A stretch of DNA of 64,000 nucleotides from Hedera helix (Eukaryota > Streptophyta > Magnoliopsida > Apiales > Araliaceae), in the NCBI GenBank assembly GCA_947179155.2, contig OX359266.1, forward strand, positions 40,325,039 through 40,389,038, given 5' to 3'. Of the stretch, positions 36,471-49,644 are shown in pieces. Under the pieces are notes generated by a model. That model was not told the DNA's origin. It saw only the letters and a list, made by a program, of their open reading frames with translations, and searched no databases. Within the stretch, counting starts at the first letter, position 1; each line of letters opens with the position of its first letter. A program made the position numbers and the translations under genes.

Positions 36471-37293
36471 GGTCTGTACTTGCCTTGCACATTGTAATCT
36501 GGCCGGTTTTTTTTTTTTTTTTGTGTGTGTCAATTTGTAACTTTTTAAGTTGGTTTTGTTGTGCCATAATTGATTCAGTTAGTTTTCCTTTTTGGGCTTA
36601 ATTGTGTGATGATCTGTTTGTGGGTGTCAAAATTTTTGAGATATCATTAAGGAAAGTTGGATATTTTTGTAGATGTATCGGCTGAACTGTTAAATGATTT
36701 GAAATTTGGGTTTTCTTAATTGTGTGATGTTTGCTGAATTGTGAATATGATAGTTTTGGATGTGTATTATCTGATTTTTGTATAGCTATGTTAAAAATTG
36801 TAGCTTTAATTACATGAAGGCTGTTGTGCTGGTAATTAATTGATTTTGTTCTTCAGTTTTTGGTTTCTCTTTTATCTTTTTGGTTTTTCCAGGTTTCAGA
36901 TTCCTTATTCTCGTTTATGTTCGTGCTGATTTTGTGTTTCAAATTCTTGTACTACGTTGTGATTGGATTCTAGATGCTCATTGTGTTGGATGGTCACTTT
37001 ATCTCTTTGGGTATCTGTTTAGCTTTTATCGTCTTCGCATCTTCTTATTCATTTGGTCATCATCATATTAAGATAATTCTTTCTGTTAAAATCTGTTTTC
37101 AATTCTTATTTCCAGCATCAGTACATGTTTAGTGTTTCTGGTAATAGGATGTGATGTTGAAATCTTATCTAAATGACCTTTTCTTGGTTCTTGCTGTAGA
37201 ACATATTCTGATTTAGTAAAAGTTATCTAGTAGGCCTTGTGAAAAATCTTGAAACTACAATTAATATTCGTTTCACTTTTTCCTTTTTTGCAG
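36471..37293 (+). other. Probable 5' UTR intron of the COL9-like gene
   Basis: A donor-like AAG followed by GTCTGT at 36471 and a strong T-rich acceptor ending TTTTTTGCAG at 37293 bound a T-rich stretch of the kind common in plant leader introns. No coding frame inside is credible. Confidence 0.4.
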
Positions 37294-37479
37294 ATTGCTT
37301 TATCTTGTAGGGACAAGGTTTTGTAAGCGTAGCAGTTGATTAGAACAGGTTCACCTACTAGGAAACTACTTGTTATTAGATTGGCTCATGTTTTCTGGCG
37401 AGAGAGTTAAAATTTTGCAGGTTGCATTACTTTTCAAAATTTTGAGCTAGAACAAGTTTTTTTTAGTTGAACTTGAAAG

Positions 37480-40400
37480 ATGGGTTTTATGTGCGATTTT
37501 TGTGCGGAACAAAGATCAATGGTGTACTGTCGATCTGATGCAGCCTGCTTATGTTTATCCTGTGACCGCAATGTTCATTCTGCAAATGCACTTTCACAAC
37601 GCCATTCCAGGACACTTGTGTGTGAAAGATGCAATTCACAGCCCGCATTTGTTAGATGTGTTGAGGAAAGTTCATCTCTTTGTCAGAATTGTGATTGGAT
37701 GGGGCACGGTGGCTCTAATTCAGGTTCTGCACATAAGAGACAATCGGTTAACTGCTACTCAGGCTGCCCGTCAGCTGGTGAACTTTCAAGTATCTGGTCT
37801 TTCCTCTTGGATCTCCCTTCAGTTGTTGATTCTACTTGTGAGCAAGGACTGGGTTCAATGATCATTGCTGATAATAGTCTCGCAAACAATGATGGCCGAG
37901 ATTTATCTGCTGATATGAATGATTTAGAGAATGTAAAGAACTCAAACTTTTGGAAGCAATCCTCAATGCCTCAACTTGACGACAAGCTAGACATTGTAGC
38001 TCAGCCAATCACATCAACAAAATCTACATCGTCCAAGGTAACTGATGCTTTTGGATTACTTTTCGTGTAGGATACATAATATTTTGAATAGGATATCCAA
38101 GGAATTAACTTCTTTTTGGGTGGAGACCCTACCACTAATGTTGTGGCTTGTGATAAACATTCCTGACATGTTGGTTGTTGGGCCTCTCTTGTAAGTTTGA
38201 CAATTTTCGATCCCCTGGCTGAATATGGGTGTCTCAGTAACTGTATATATCTAATTGAGAAGCGTACCTCATCGACTGATTAGAACAGTATCAGCATCAT
38301 TCAATTCTCTTGTCAAAGATACTTATTAATATTTCTCCCTGATTTTCTGTAGTTGACTGCTTATCCTAATTCACGTCCTCATTTTAGGAATTGCATTCTT
38401 ATTTAATGTTTGAAAACATTTCATTCTACAATATTAAGTGTTTGACCTAATTTTTGCTGTGTGATACCTTTCCTTCATGTCTTTGTATATTTGATGCTGT
38501 TTTCAAGATCATCGTTTCCCAGTTTCATCCTTCAGATGACTCTAGACACTAAGTCTCATCAGTGGATACTTTCCCTAGTTTTGTTTCTCATTATCAAATT
38601 TTCTACTCTTAGTTTACTAACTTTCTCTTCTGTTTCTTTCTTTATAAACTATTAGCTTGTAAGTATCTGTAATTGTAATATGAAATGAACCCCTGTTGTC
38701 AGATGTAATATATCCACAAGTAATAAATAAATTATAGAAAAAGAGGAAAAAGAGAATAGAACTTTTGCTGTTGACTTTATTTTGCTCTTTCTAGAACTCT
38801 GTCTGATAAAAAATTACAGATAACGAAATTTTCACATCAGGGGTGCCTAGGCTATTGAAGTGCTATCCTGCCAGGAATTTGCTTCAAGCCAAAGCTTAAG
38901 TCCAAACACTGGAGTAGACATGGAAAACCTAAGACACTCTGAGTCCTGAGCTGCAATTTAACATCATAATCAATGGGAACTAGCAAAAGAGATAGAGAAA
39001 TTTCTGACAAGTTGTTACTCTTAGTATCTCACAGAAGAAAAAAGCAGAGTTGTCATACTTGTTGCCCACACCATGTAGCTTGACGCCCTTCTTTCTTGGA
39101 AGAAGCAATAACATCCCTATTCCGAAAAAGTAAAGACCACAACTTTGGAATATTCTGGTTTTGTTGTAATCAGAGATGTAAAAACATCTGTTACACCTGT
39201 TAGTATCTGAAGGCCGACAGCCTTGTCTCTATAATCATCAGAGATGTTCCATAGTTTCTCTAACTTAAAGACAACAATTTGTGCCAGGATTAGGTATCAT
39301 TCTACCCATATTTGAGTCTTCTCTTTAACCTTTGTAGTTCTCATTGAATTGCCTGATCATGTGATCTAACCACTGTTAAAGCATGGGCCTTTATATCAAT
39401 GAAACATAAGTTAAATTCAGATGGTAATGGGATTAGAGTCACACTTAACTAATGTTACCCTTCTGATAAAGATATCATTTATTGAAATCTAATGTCTTAT
39501 GCCAACTATTCGATGGAAGAATGCTACTGGATTGATTTTTTTGTTGGTCCCAAAAGATAGTTATTGAACTGATGACAAAAGGATAATAATAAGTTCTCCA
39601 CATTCCATGTAAAGAGAGCTCCACATAGGGGGATGACTGCCAAACACCATTGTCTGTTTCATTCACATAAGAAATTACAACAGTCTTATCGCCTGTTTCA
39701 TCTCTTTTATATGATAGTGATACTTGCAGAGGGCCAAGGATATATATCACCAACCTTAGCATGTGTACCGAGGGTGGAATCTTAAACAGTACTTACTCTG
39801 AGCTTAATAATTTGCTATAATCATTATGTTATAATGTGGTGAACAAAATCTAACCCTATGTATTAGCTAAAGGGTTGTTATCCATAATTGGACACATTCA
39901 CTATGATATAAATTGTTTTTTGAAGATCATGACCATAAAATCTTGCTTTTCCTCTCTTTATGATTTCTTTAACCTTTTTTGCCTACTGAACATTCAGATT
40001 GGATATTCTGGAGCAAAAGAGCTTGAACTACGTGAAGATGATGATTTTTATGAAGACTTCAATATGGATGAACTTGACTTGAATATTGAGAAATACGAAG
40101 AGCTCTTTGGCGTGGGTCATAATGATCCGCAGCATCTTTTTAATAATGACGGGATTGATAGTTTGTTTGAGATGAAGGGAATTCTTGGTGCCGATTCGAA
40201 CTTCCAGGGTGCATATGTTGCTGAGGTTTTTTTCATCTTATATTGAATTGTTTATTTTGCTCTTATTATCTTTGTCAGATTTTACACCCTGTTCTGTTTC
40301 AAAGTGTTACTGCTTTGTCTATTTTGTTAATTGTCTTTCAGTGCATTACTATAACATCTATTCTGCCCTTAATAAAAATAAAAACATCTTTTGTGCCCTT

Positions 40401-42204
40401 TTTCACGCTCATTAAATTTTGATTAAATAAAAGCTTACTGGTGAAAATGGTAGCGTATGGTCGAATATTGAAATTTTATAAAGCTATTTGGTTCATGCTG
40501 TGAATGCGTGTACAGAGAGACTGTGAAGCTGATTTGATCAATACCAAACTTCCTGTATTTGCGGATAACATTTGAATCATCCAGTAAATTTTTCTGGAGG
40601 GTGTATCATGGCCAGTCCTCATTCTTGATTGTCTGTTATGTTTGATATATTCTTCCGCCTCTAACAAACATGCTCCTCCTATTGGCTTGAGCCTTGTGGC
40701 TTCATAAATGATGCTCAACTTTGATTGTGATGATTGTACTACCTCATGTTTCATTTTCTTTACCTTAATACCAAGATCTTGTTAATCTAGCTTTTTAAAT
40801 ACTAAGGTCTTTTCTTCAATGTGAAAGTTGAATGTTTGCCAACTTCGTGCACCTAATGTTATATTGTCAGTCAAGTAGCTATGCTCAATTGGATAAGGTG
40901 CTCACGTGTACAATGCTGAAAAGAGCCATTCGTTCATGTTTATTTTATGTGTATCCGCATGTATGTTGTCAGTCTAGCAAATTTGCTCAAGTGGCTTAAT
41001 AAGGCGGTTCCAGTGTTTGTAATACTTATTTGGTGATTATTACTTTTTGATTTTGACTCCGATAGACTATGGACTTGCAGTCACATTTATATTTTCTTTT
41101 CCAGGGATCATCGATTGGATTGGAAAATAGAGTGCAGCCTACAGGCAGCAATGCAGTGTCAGCTGATTCCATGGTCAGCTGTAAGACGGAACCAAATGCT
41201 TGCTATGCACGGCAAACCTCCAACCTCTCATTTTCAGGTCTCACAGGAGAGAGCAGTGCTGGTGATTATCAAGATTGTGGGGCCTCTTCAATGCTTCTTA
41301 TAGGCGAGCCACCACCATGGTGTCCCCCTGGTCTTGAAAGTTCCTTGGCTTCAGATACCAGGAGTAGTGCTGTCCAGCGTTACAAGGAAAAGAAGAAGAC
41401 ACGGAAGTAAGAATAATGTCAATATGTATTTTAAAATTTATTTTGGTCAACATGGGTTGGCACAGGGTACCGCACTTCTATCCACTATTTTTTCCCTGTG
41501 ACATGTGCATGCATTTGATATTTTGTTCTGATTTTGCTTTCTGTAGGTATGAGTTTCAGGTTACTCATGAGTAGGACGGAACTTTTGTACTCCCTCTGTC
41601 CCTTAAAAAATGTCTTAACTACACTTTTAACACAACGTAAGAAAAACAAAAATAGCGGAGAGAGTATAAATAAGTTACCATTTTATCCACAATAGACCCC
41701 ACATAGGTAAAACTTTATCTTCTCTCTTTATCATAAAGTAGTGAACCCCAAGTACTAAAGAGTCTATCTTAATACTAAAAGTAGTGGATTTCATATAACT
41801 TCATATAACATTTTGCATTTGAATTATGTACTTTAGACATTTTTTATAGGATTGGTTTCTTTTTTGCACTTCAATCATCTTTTGTTGGACGGAGGGAGGG
41901 AGTAATGTTTCAGCTTTCAAGAAATGTACTCTCCCTCTCTCTCTCTAAATATATATATACACACACACATACATAAATAAATGCTTCATCTTCTTCCTCT
42001 ATTTATTTATTTATGTTTTATGTTTTGCCTTTCTGTGCCTATTTTAACCAGCTTCTAAATTTTACTGCATGTAGATTTGAGAAGAGCGTAAGGTATGAAA
42101 CACGTAAGGCAAGAGCTGATGTAAGAAAGCGTGTGAAGGGACGCTTTGTTAAAGCTGGTGATGCTTTTGATTATGACCCTTTGAGTCAAACCCGAAGCTA
42201 CTGA
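37480..42204 (+). CDS. CONSTANS-like B-box/CCT transcription factor (COL9/COL10 group)
   Basis: Proposed exons 37480-38037, 39998-40225, 41105-41406 and 42075-42204 join in phase to give 405 residues. A first B-box lies at about residues 5-42 (C5, C8, C17, C25, C28, H33, H42), followed by a second, diverged B-box from about C48 (C48, C51, C60, C68, C71, H76). An acidic middle follows, then a short Pro-rich PPPWCPPGLE segment. A CCT domain at about 350-396 spans exons 3 and 4 and contains RKARADVRKRVKGRFVKAG. The N-terminus MGFMCDFCAEQRSMVYCRSD is characteristic of the COL9/COL10 (BBX7/BBX8) group. Known members are nuclear and some delay flowering by repressing CO; that role is family knowledge. 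Intron 3 contains a Stowaway-like MITE. Orthology to COL9 versus COL10 is not resolved. Confidence 0.93.
41590..41902. mobile_element. Stowaway-like MITE in intron 3 of the COL9-like gene
   Basis: 313 bp with inverted ends CTCCCTCTGTCC and, in reverse, CTCCCTCCCTCCGTCC. It is flanked by TA on both sides (41588-41589 and 41903-41904). It sits in the intron that splits the CCT domain. Confidence 0.75.
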
Positions 42205-45200
42205 GAATAAAATCTGTACTCTATGTATGAGTAGACAAATGATCGGTGTTAAGTTGGAAGCCCATAGTATTACATGGGAGTGAAGGACATTGATACATTA
42301 TTTTCTTATGCCGTGACAAATATATCATCATTGTTCACTGCTGAAGGGCTTCGGATGTACCATACTAATTTCACTGCTGGCATTCAATACAAGGCTTACT
42401 CCCCATAACAAGAAAAGAACGATCTTACCATGAGGATACCGTGCGAGTTTCGGTTCTTATGGGAATGTTGGCATGGACGTCAACCTTTTTTTTCACAGCT
42501 CTGGACATCTATCGGCCTCCAAAGGGCTCTATCGTTTACTTGTATGCCATGTCAAAAGAGCCTCTCTTCTTTTTTTTCCTCCCCCCCACCACCTTCCTGC
42601 TCTTTTGGGAAACTATGAACTATATGGGCTTGGCATGATGGATAGCTGAATTCAATTGTGAGGTCAGGCATGAAGATTCTTGTTGTAATGTTTTTGTATT
42701 TCAATTTGTGCATGTGTCATGTATAATGCAGGCCCCGTATATAAGCAGATGAAAACATGATGGATCCCAAAATGCGGAATTTCAACGTCCCGAAAGGTTG
42801 AAGCTTGCGTTTGTAACCTTTTCCTTTGTGTGCGAGATGTATAGAGCAACATTGTAGGCAACAATTAGACATTGCACATCAGATCTAATTATCAATGCAT
42901 CCTGTATTTGTTAAATACAATAATGTAAGATCTAGTTGGGAAAAGATTGCAAGTATTCGTTCAACATGTACAAATTGCAAAAGCACCTTTATTGTTTGTA
43001 TATCTCACTTTTTGTAATTCTGTGAATGTCGAGTCTGAGTATGTGTTGTGCGCCCCCCCCCAAAGGGCAAGAAAAAGGGGTCATTTCATTCATGCTATAT
43101 TGTGTGCGTACTTATTACTTATTCTGTCTTATCAAACTTGAGTATCATTGTTCTCCTTTTTTTAAGAATGCCCCCAAGTATTTTTACCTTCTAGTAACAA
43201 TGTAAGCTCTCCAAGAAGATTCTAACCATAATTTCTTGATCAAGCCTCACCTAAGTTCAGCCTCACTACCAACTGATCGTCAGTCTTATGATTTTCTTTG
43301 TACTATGTATGTCTAAAAAAAAATTATAAAAATATATTTAAAATTAGGGATGTATATTTTTTTTAATTCGTTAGTCCTAAGATTAATTTTTTAAGATATT
43401 AGGAATTTCATTATCCAAGCACGTGGGCATGGGCCTTTTGCCCATGTCATTTAGTGATATGGGTACAACTATTTTGACACTTAAGCACGAGCAATACTAA
43501 CACACACATCAAGTCATGGAGTTATGGTTCAAGACACGCAGAGATGTGTGCTAATAGTACTCTCTGCTTGGAACCATCCAATTAAACAGAAATTAACTCC
43601 CTTATCTTGACAAAGAGAAATCCACGTGAAACTCACATGCTAGGCATCATCAATCAAGGCAATTTTACATACAACCAAAGTAGTGGGGCCTCCACATACA
43701 AAAACAATACTTACATTTCTTTCACCAAGAAATCAATTATCTTTGTTGGAGGAGAGATTATGATGTTATTAGCTTATTACTCCTCCGTTTCATCTACAAA
43801 TTTAAATAAAATATTTCTGTTTCATTTTTGTCTTTATATTTTTTGAATATTAATGATAATAATTTGGGTGTTTTAACGGGTTTGATTATCCCCAAGTTAG
43901 AAAAATAACTCTATGCATGCAAGTTTCCAAAAAATCTGACATGCATGGTATGGTTAGGCACGTGAAGTTCATACGTTAATGCATCGAACTAATTTGGTAT
44001 TCAATGAACTTGGGCGTTTTTGCATCATGCTGCTATATATATACGTGTGTGTATGTCGACACAAAATATCAAGCAGGATCTTCTCAAGCTTTGCGCGAGG
44101 CCAGGCTGCTAAATTCCACTAATATATATTAGCCTTCGGTGTCTCACACACAAGGCGTATAAATTATATAGAATAAAATAAAATTATAAAATTTAAAAGA
44201 TTAAATAAAAAGATATAAAAGAATATAAAAAGAATAAAATAGTAATACAGCAAAACTTATAAGAGTAAAGAGAAAAAAAAAATAGTACGATACGTTTATA
44301 TTAACGGCAGCTGCAATTCTAGAAAACCGTTTTAAAATATAGATATAGATGATATGCACATTTTTCAGAAAATTCATGTCCATGAAGCTCGTTTAATCAT
44401 TCCATGAGTAAATAAATTTATGTTGCGGGTTGATAATATTATCACAAAATTCTTATTTCATAAACTCCAACTATTTTGACATTGATGAAATTCACGTCTT
44501 ATTTTAGAATAACTATAAATACATAACAATCAAATACTACATTCATCTACATCATTAAAAAGTAAGACATGATATTAAAATCTGTGTTATATCTTATTAT
44601 TTAATAGTATGAATGGATGTAATATTTGATATAGTGTTTAGTTGTTGTGTGTGAAAATTATGTGCTTCAAAATTGAATAGATTAAAAATAATGCTAGGCA
44701 TTGTGAAAATTTCAAATTGAATTATAATTTTAACATAAATCATCAATACATGAGATTTGATAGAATTATAAATGTGATCCATTATAAGAAATTTTTGACA
44801 GGATGATCATTAATATTTATCTATATAATTGATAACAAAAAAAAATTAAAAATAAAATCGTAATATATATCATTTTTTATAGATTAATTAATAAATATTC
44901 TGTTATTTTAGATGCAAATTTAACTGTTAAAGCCCTACGGGCTTCCAAAAGCCAAAGAAGTTAACAACTCTCTAGAAGCAAAGGAGGACCTAATGTCGTC
45001 AGTTACTATATTAATTTCATATTCATGTGTGGTTCAAAACTATGACAACACTGTTCTCTTTGTTTTATTAATTTCTTACCATGTCTCATTGAATATGTTA
45101 AGGGACCAAAGTCCCCAAATGACCAACTAAATCATCCTCTATTATTTTTATTTTATTAATTTTAAATCCGTTTTTAATATACCTAATTAAAAGTGGCACC

Positions 45201-46686
45201 CCATTTATTTTTATTTCTATTTCTCAGTCCCAATTAAACTCTCCTTTTCAAACTTATTTTCTTATTCATGCATCTGTCCTCCTTTTGTAAATGAGTGTCA
45301 CTATCGTGCAGTAAGATTTTCTTTAATTAGCATTATTATTAGTTTTAGTAAGAGTAAAAAATATAAGGGATGTCGTAAAAAATTATATGGATACTTTCTT
45401 CAATAGTCCTTAAATTATGTGTCAATTTCACATTTGGTCCTTAAATTATTTTTTTCACACATTTAGTTCACGTATTTTTTAAATTCTACACAAGGTCTGC
45501 CGCCATACTTTGTAGCGGCAAAAATTACAAGGCCTGATTAATTACACGGAGGGGTATGTTGGTTATTTTTCTAGTTTCTAACGGCAGGAATGTCACTGTT
45601 GCTAGAGTCTCAAGCGGTAGGATTCTTATCCTAATTAATTCAAACATTTAAATTTTATAATAAACAGTTTAAAATATAATTATTAAAATAGTACTTTCGA
45701 TGATCAATTGCTACAAATGTGTTCATATATATATATAGCTAGAGTCTTGACTTAGGTAAAGATAGATAGATAGATATAGGCCAAATAATGGATGGAGTTG
45801 GAAGAAATTAATCATACATGCCTGAGGTTGTTGATTGCTACACGCGTAGGGGAACTTTTTGGTTTGGACAATATTTGCAAAAAGCAATTTGGCTCCTTGT
45901 GACATTCCATGCTATGTCATATATCATAGGATGATGACAATTGTCAATGCCGTGTTTTGTTAGGGAATGTGTTCCAACAAGCTTACTCAATTTTTTTCTC
46001 ATCAACTACATTCTCTTAATCCCAATTTATATTCGATTTATTAATCATAATTTATATTTGATATATTAATTATTTTTTTATCAAATTTTTATGCGAGAGT
46101 TGACTTAATTTAGATAATAGAAAGACGAGACTAGCGTGTACCGTGCAATCGTGCATCACACTGCATATATTATGGGTTTAACCTAATTGATTGAGTGGCA
46201 AGTTCCCTAATTATTCCAATGAACCAAAGAAAAAGAAATAGTACAAAAGAAATTTTAAATAAGTATGATTTATACTGTTAAAATTTTTTTGTGACTTTTC
46301 CTTTTATTTATCTAATGTAACAAAATTATTATACTAATTATTACTTTTTCTGGCATTAACTTCTTATTAATCTTCCTCCACAAAATTGCAAAGGCAAATT
46401 CAAAAAAAAAAACAAAAAAAACATTAGTAGTCAAAACAACTAATCCCTTTTTTGATGTACCTTGGCAATCGCTTTGCCAAGAAAAATTATTAAATGTTTC
46501 TGAGGTACTAACCACGTGGTGTTTTACATTATTCATGTGGTGTTATGTGTGTCCCAAGACCACTAAATAATTACTCATGAGCCAACCTGTAAAACAAAGC
46601 ATACTATGAAAGAGGCAAAGATGAATAAAATAATGTGTTACTCCATGTGTTAGTGTTGAAAAATAATATTAAATCCGCTTCAAAAT

Positions 46687-46733
<47 letters not shown>

Positions 46734-47079
46734 TCAAAATTAGATATACTTATATAGTTTCAGAATATGAAGTTCCTTACATGATAATTGTTATTACTTT
46801 AATTTTTAATTGATTAAATATTATCATGACGCTACTAATATATATTTAGTCAATTTAAATATGAGTTTAAAAAAACCAACATTTTTCATCGTTAAAAATG
46901 GACGTTTTAAGGACTTAACAACAAAAGAATCCAGAATATGAAACTAATCGTAAATAATTTATGTACAATCAAAGTTTGTATAAAAAAATCGCATTTTTCT
47001 AAAAGTTGGGCATTTCAAAATACTCAAAAACCCATCCAATTGAAGAAATAAATAAAAAAAGCCATATTATATACGACTG
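42205..47079. other. COL9-like 3' UTR and gene-free intergenic region
   Basis: The first 700 bases or so look like 3' UTR. The rest is AT-rich, with a (TA)n microsatellite at about 46692-46730 and a C-run near 43050. Short frames on both strands show no family resemblance. I see no gene. Confidence 0.45.
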
Positions 47080-47088
47080 TAAATTTAT

Positions 47089-48737
47089 GGGGGCCGATCC
47101 ATTGATAACGTTATAAAAAATGATATATCTTTATGACAAATCTCAGTCGTCTATGCTTAAATCATTAGGTTAAAAGTGCCCCCGTCCGCAGTTCAATTTT
47201 CAAGATACCACAGTTTAATACTGCGGTCTGTGTTTAATATCTAAAATATCTATAACTTTCAATTCGGGAATGCACCATCCGCAGTTTAATATTGCAGACG
47301 CTATATTTTTTTAAAAAAGTTTCTAGGCTCTACAGTATTAAATTGCAGACGCTGAGTATTGAAATATTGGAGAAACCCAAATGATGTGTGTTTCCTAATT
47401 TTGAAACTCTATCTCAATTTGGTAGTTTGATAGTACAATATCCACAAATACGACACCGGTTTTGGCTTCCTCAATCCGTAGTTTAATACTGGAGACGCTA
47501 TATTTTTTTTTAAAGTTTTCAGGTTCCGCAGTGGGACGCTGAGTATTAAAATATTGGAGAAACCCAAACGCATGTTTCCTAATTGTGAAACTCTATCTCA
47601 ATTTGGTAGTTTGACAGTACAATACCCACAAATACAATACCGTTTTTGACTTTTCCAATTAATAATTTAATACTGCAGACGCTAAGTATCAGTATTAAAC
47701 TGTGGACACTAGACATTAAATTGTTGACCGAAAACCCTTTACATTGGGTGTATGCAAAATGGGAAGTAGTTATATATGAATCTGAGTTTTTGGAGGAGGG
47801 AGAAAATGAAAGGACAATAAAAAAATCAAGTAAAGCATTGACTAATGGCCAATGTGGCTTCTTCAAATATGAAGGAACCTTGGGCAATAGCAATTCTTTG
47901 CTCCACTATTAAACATCATGGCAGCACAAAATGACAGAATGATGGACTGGTGTTTGCCAGTCCATGATTTAAAAAGCAAAGGGTGTGCATTCTTTGTTTG
48001 ACAAGCCAACAAGTACGTATGTTCAGAGGCTAAATACAAGATCTGCAAGAATGAAGCATATATTAGGAACCGCAGTTGCTGAATACAGTGAGAATATAAT
48101 AGACACTCAGTGAGACAGTGGGAGGAGATTCGTAGTACAACCTAAGAGTTGGCTAATTAAACGGCCTTTGCCATTCCGATGGAACAATCGTATAGACCAA
48201 AACAAAACAAAAAGGAACTTGCTCAATTTTCAAAAGAATCACCAGCGAATTTTCTGCGGAGATCTTTTTTCTTGATATTTTTTGGAGATGACTTACTGTG
48301 CAACTCCCTTTCATTTTCTCTCTCCTCCAAAAACTCTGATTCATATGTAACTACTTCCCATTTTACGTCCGCATGGCCAGTACCTAACGTCAGTATTACA
48401 TTGCGAATTGGAGAAGCCAAAAACGATTCGAATTTGTGGATATTGTACAATCAAACTACCCAACTGAGATAGAGTTTCAAAATTAGGAAACACAGGTCAA
48501 TTAGGTTTATCCAATATTTCAATACTAAAAAAAATATAACGCATCTGCAGTATTAAACTGCGGACAGTACATTTCAAATTAAAAATTAAAAATATTTTAG
48601 ACATGTAATACCCTTTGCAGTATTAGATTGCAATATCGTAGAAACTAAATTGCGAACGATGATACTTTTAACCATTAAAACTCGGTATAGACGACTAAAA
48701 TTTATTTTTTTATAACGTTATCAATGGATCGGTCTCC
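47089..48737. mobile_element. Non-autonomous Mutator-like element (MULE) with long inverted arms
   Basis: The ends read GGGGGCCGATCCATTGATAA and, in reverse, GGAGACCGATCCATTGATAA, and stay alike for about 30 bases before diverging. A perfect 9-bp direct repeat TAAATTTAT flanks both sides (47080-47088 and 48738-48746), the hallmark of Mutator insertions. The arms are inverted copies over at least 400 bp. The left arm carries an extra tandem duplication of about 180 bp (about 47390-47640). Both arms also carry inverted copies of a coding-like segment reading KWEVVxYESEFLEE, at about 47758-47806 and 48310-48363. No MURA transposase motif is seen. Confidence 0.8.
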
Positions 48738-48746
48738 TAAATTTAT

Positions 48747-49480
48747 ATCAATAATAAATAACGACTAATATTCATATATGAAATATATAAAAACTAAAAA
48801 TAATTTTATTTTGAATTATTATATTTTATCATTTAAAATCACAATTTAATTTCGTCACAAATTTTTTAGCATATAAAAATATTTTCCATAAAAAAAAGTG
48901 ACAACAAAATTAGGAAGAATAAATTATTCAGTAATCTTGGGACACTGTCACGTAGTACTTTAAATCACTAACATACTATCATGTCAATATATACAACGAA
49001 TCTTTTTATTATATATACATAAATAATAATATGTGAATAATTTTAAAATATCATATAATTTATAACTCAAGATTATAGAATAATTTTTTTATTAGGGAGA
49101 GTATATAGTGCGTATAAAATTAACCATAATTTAAGGGTTGGGTAAGGATCAAGGAAGAAGCCAAAGACTAATTGGATAGAGAGAACATGGACTGAAGAAC
49201 TGAACTAACTAGCTTATCAAATGGTGGTGATCGTGGGGTTATACATAAACAGGAAAAATTATTAGCAGGTTCGGGGTCACATATTATTATTTATACAAAA
49301 TTTACATAAATTTTAATAAATTAATAAATTTAAATATAAAATTTATATAAATTTTATATAAATAACAATATATAATTAATAAAGAGTATCATCTGACCTT
49401 GACCCTGCCACTGTCCCGAACCCCGAATAATTATTATGAACAACGCCACACCCCCACACTTGAATAACTACATAAACATC
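48747..49480. other. AT-rich intergenic sequence upstream of the XERICO-like gene
   Basis: No gene or bounded element. The last part probably contains the XERICO-like promoter. Confidence 0.4.
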
Positions 49481-49644
49481 ATCATCAACCATTATCGCCG
49501 GTTTCTCAATCTCTCACCTTATGCTATGAAGCTACCCTTCTCCTTATTTTGTTAAATCCCCCTTTCTAATTTCTCTCTACATATCCCAATTTTCTACAAA
49601 ATCTTCTCTTTTTCTGCAATAAAACTTACCTTGAAGATTACGCA

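Noticed and set aside
39475..39762. 95-residue minus-strand frame
   Set aside because: Lies in intron 1 of the COL9-like gene and shows no family resemblance.
40476..40754. 92-residue minus-strand frame
   Set aside because: Lies in intron 2 of the COL9-like gene; no motif and no splice context.
43490..43585. Possible microRNA hairpin
   Set aside because: The stem is short and interrupted and matches no miRNA family I know.
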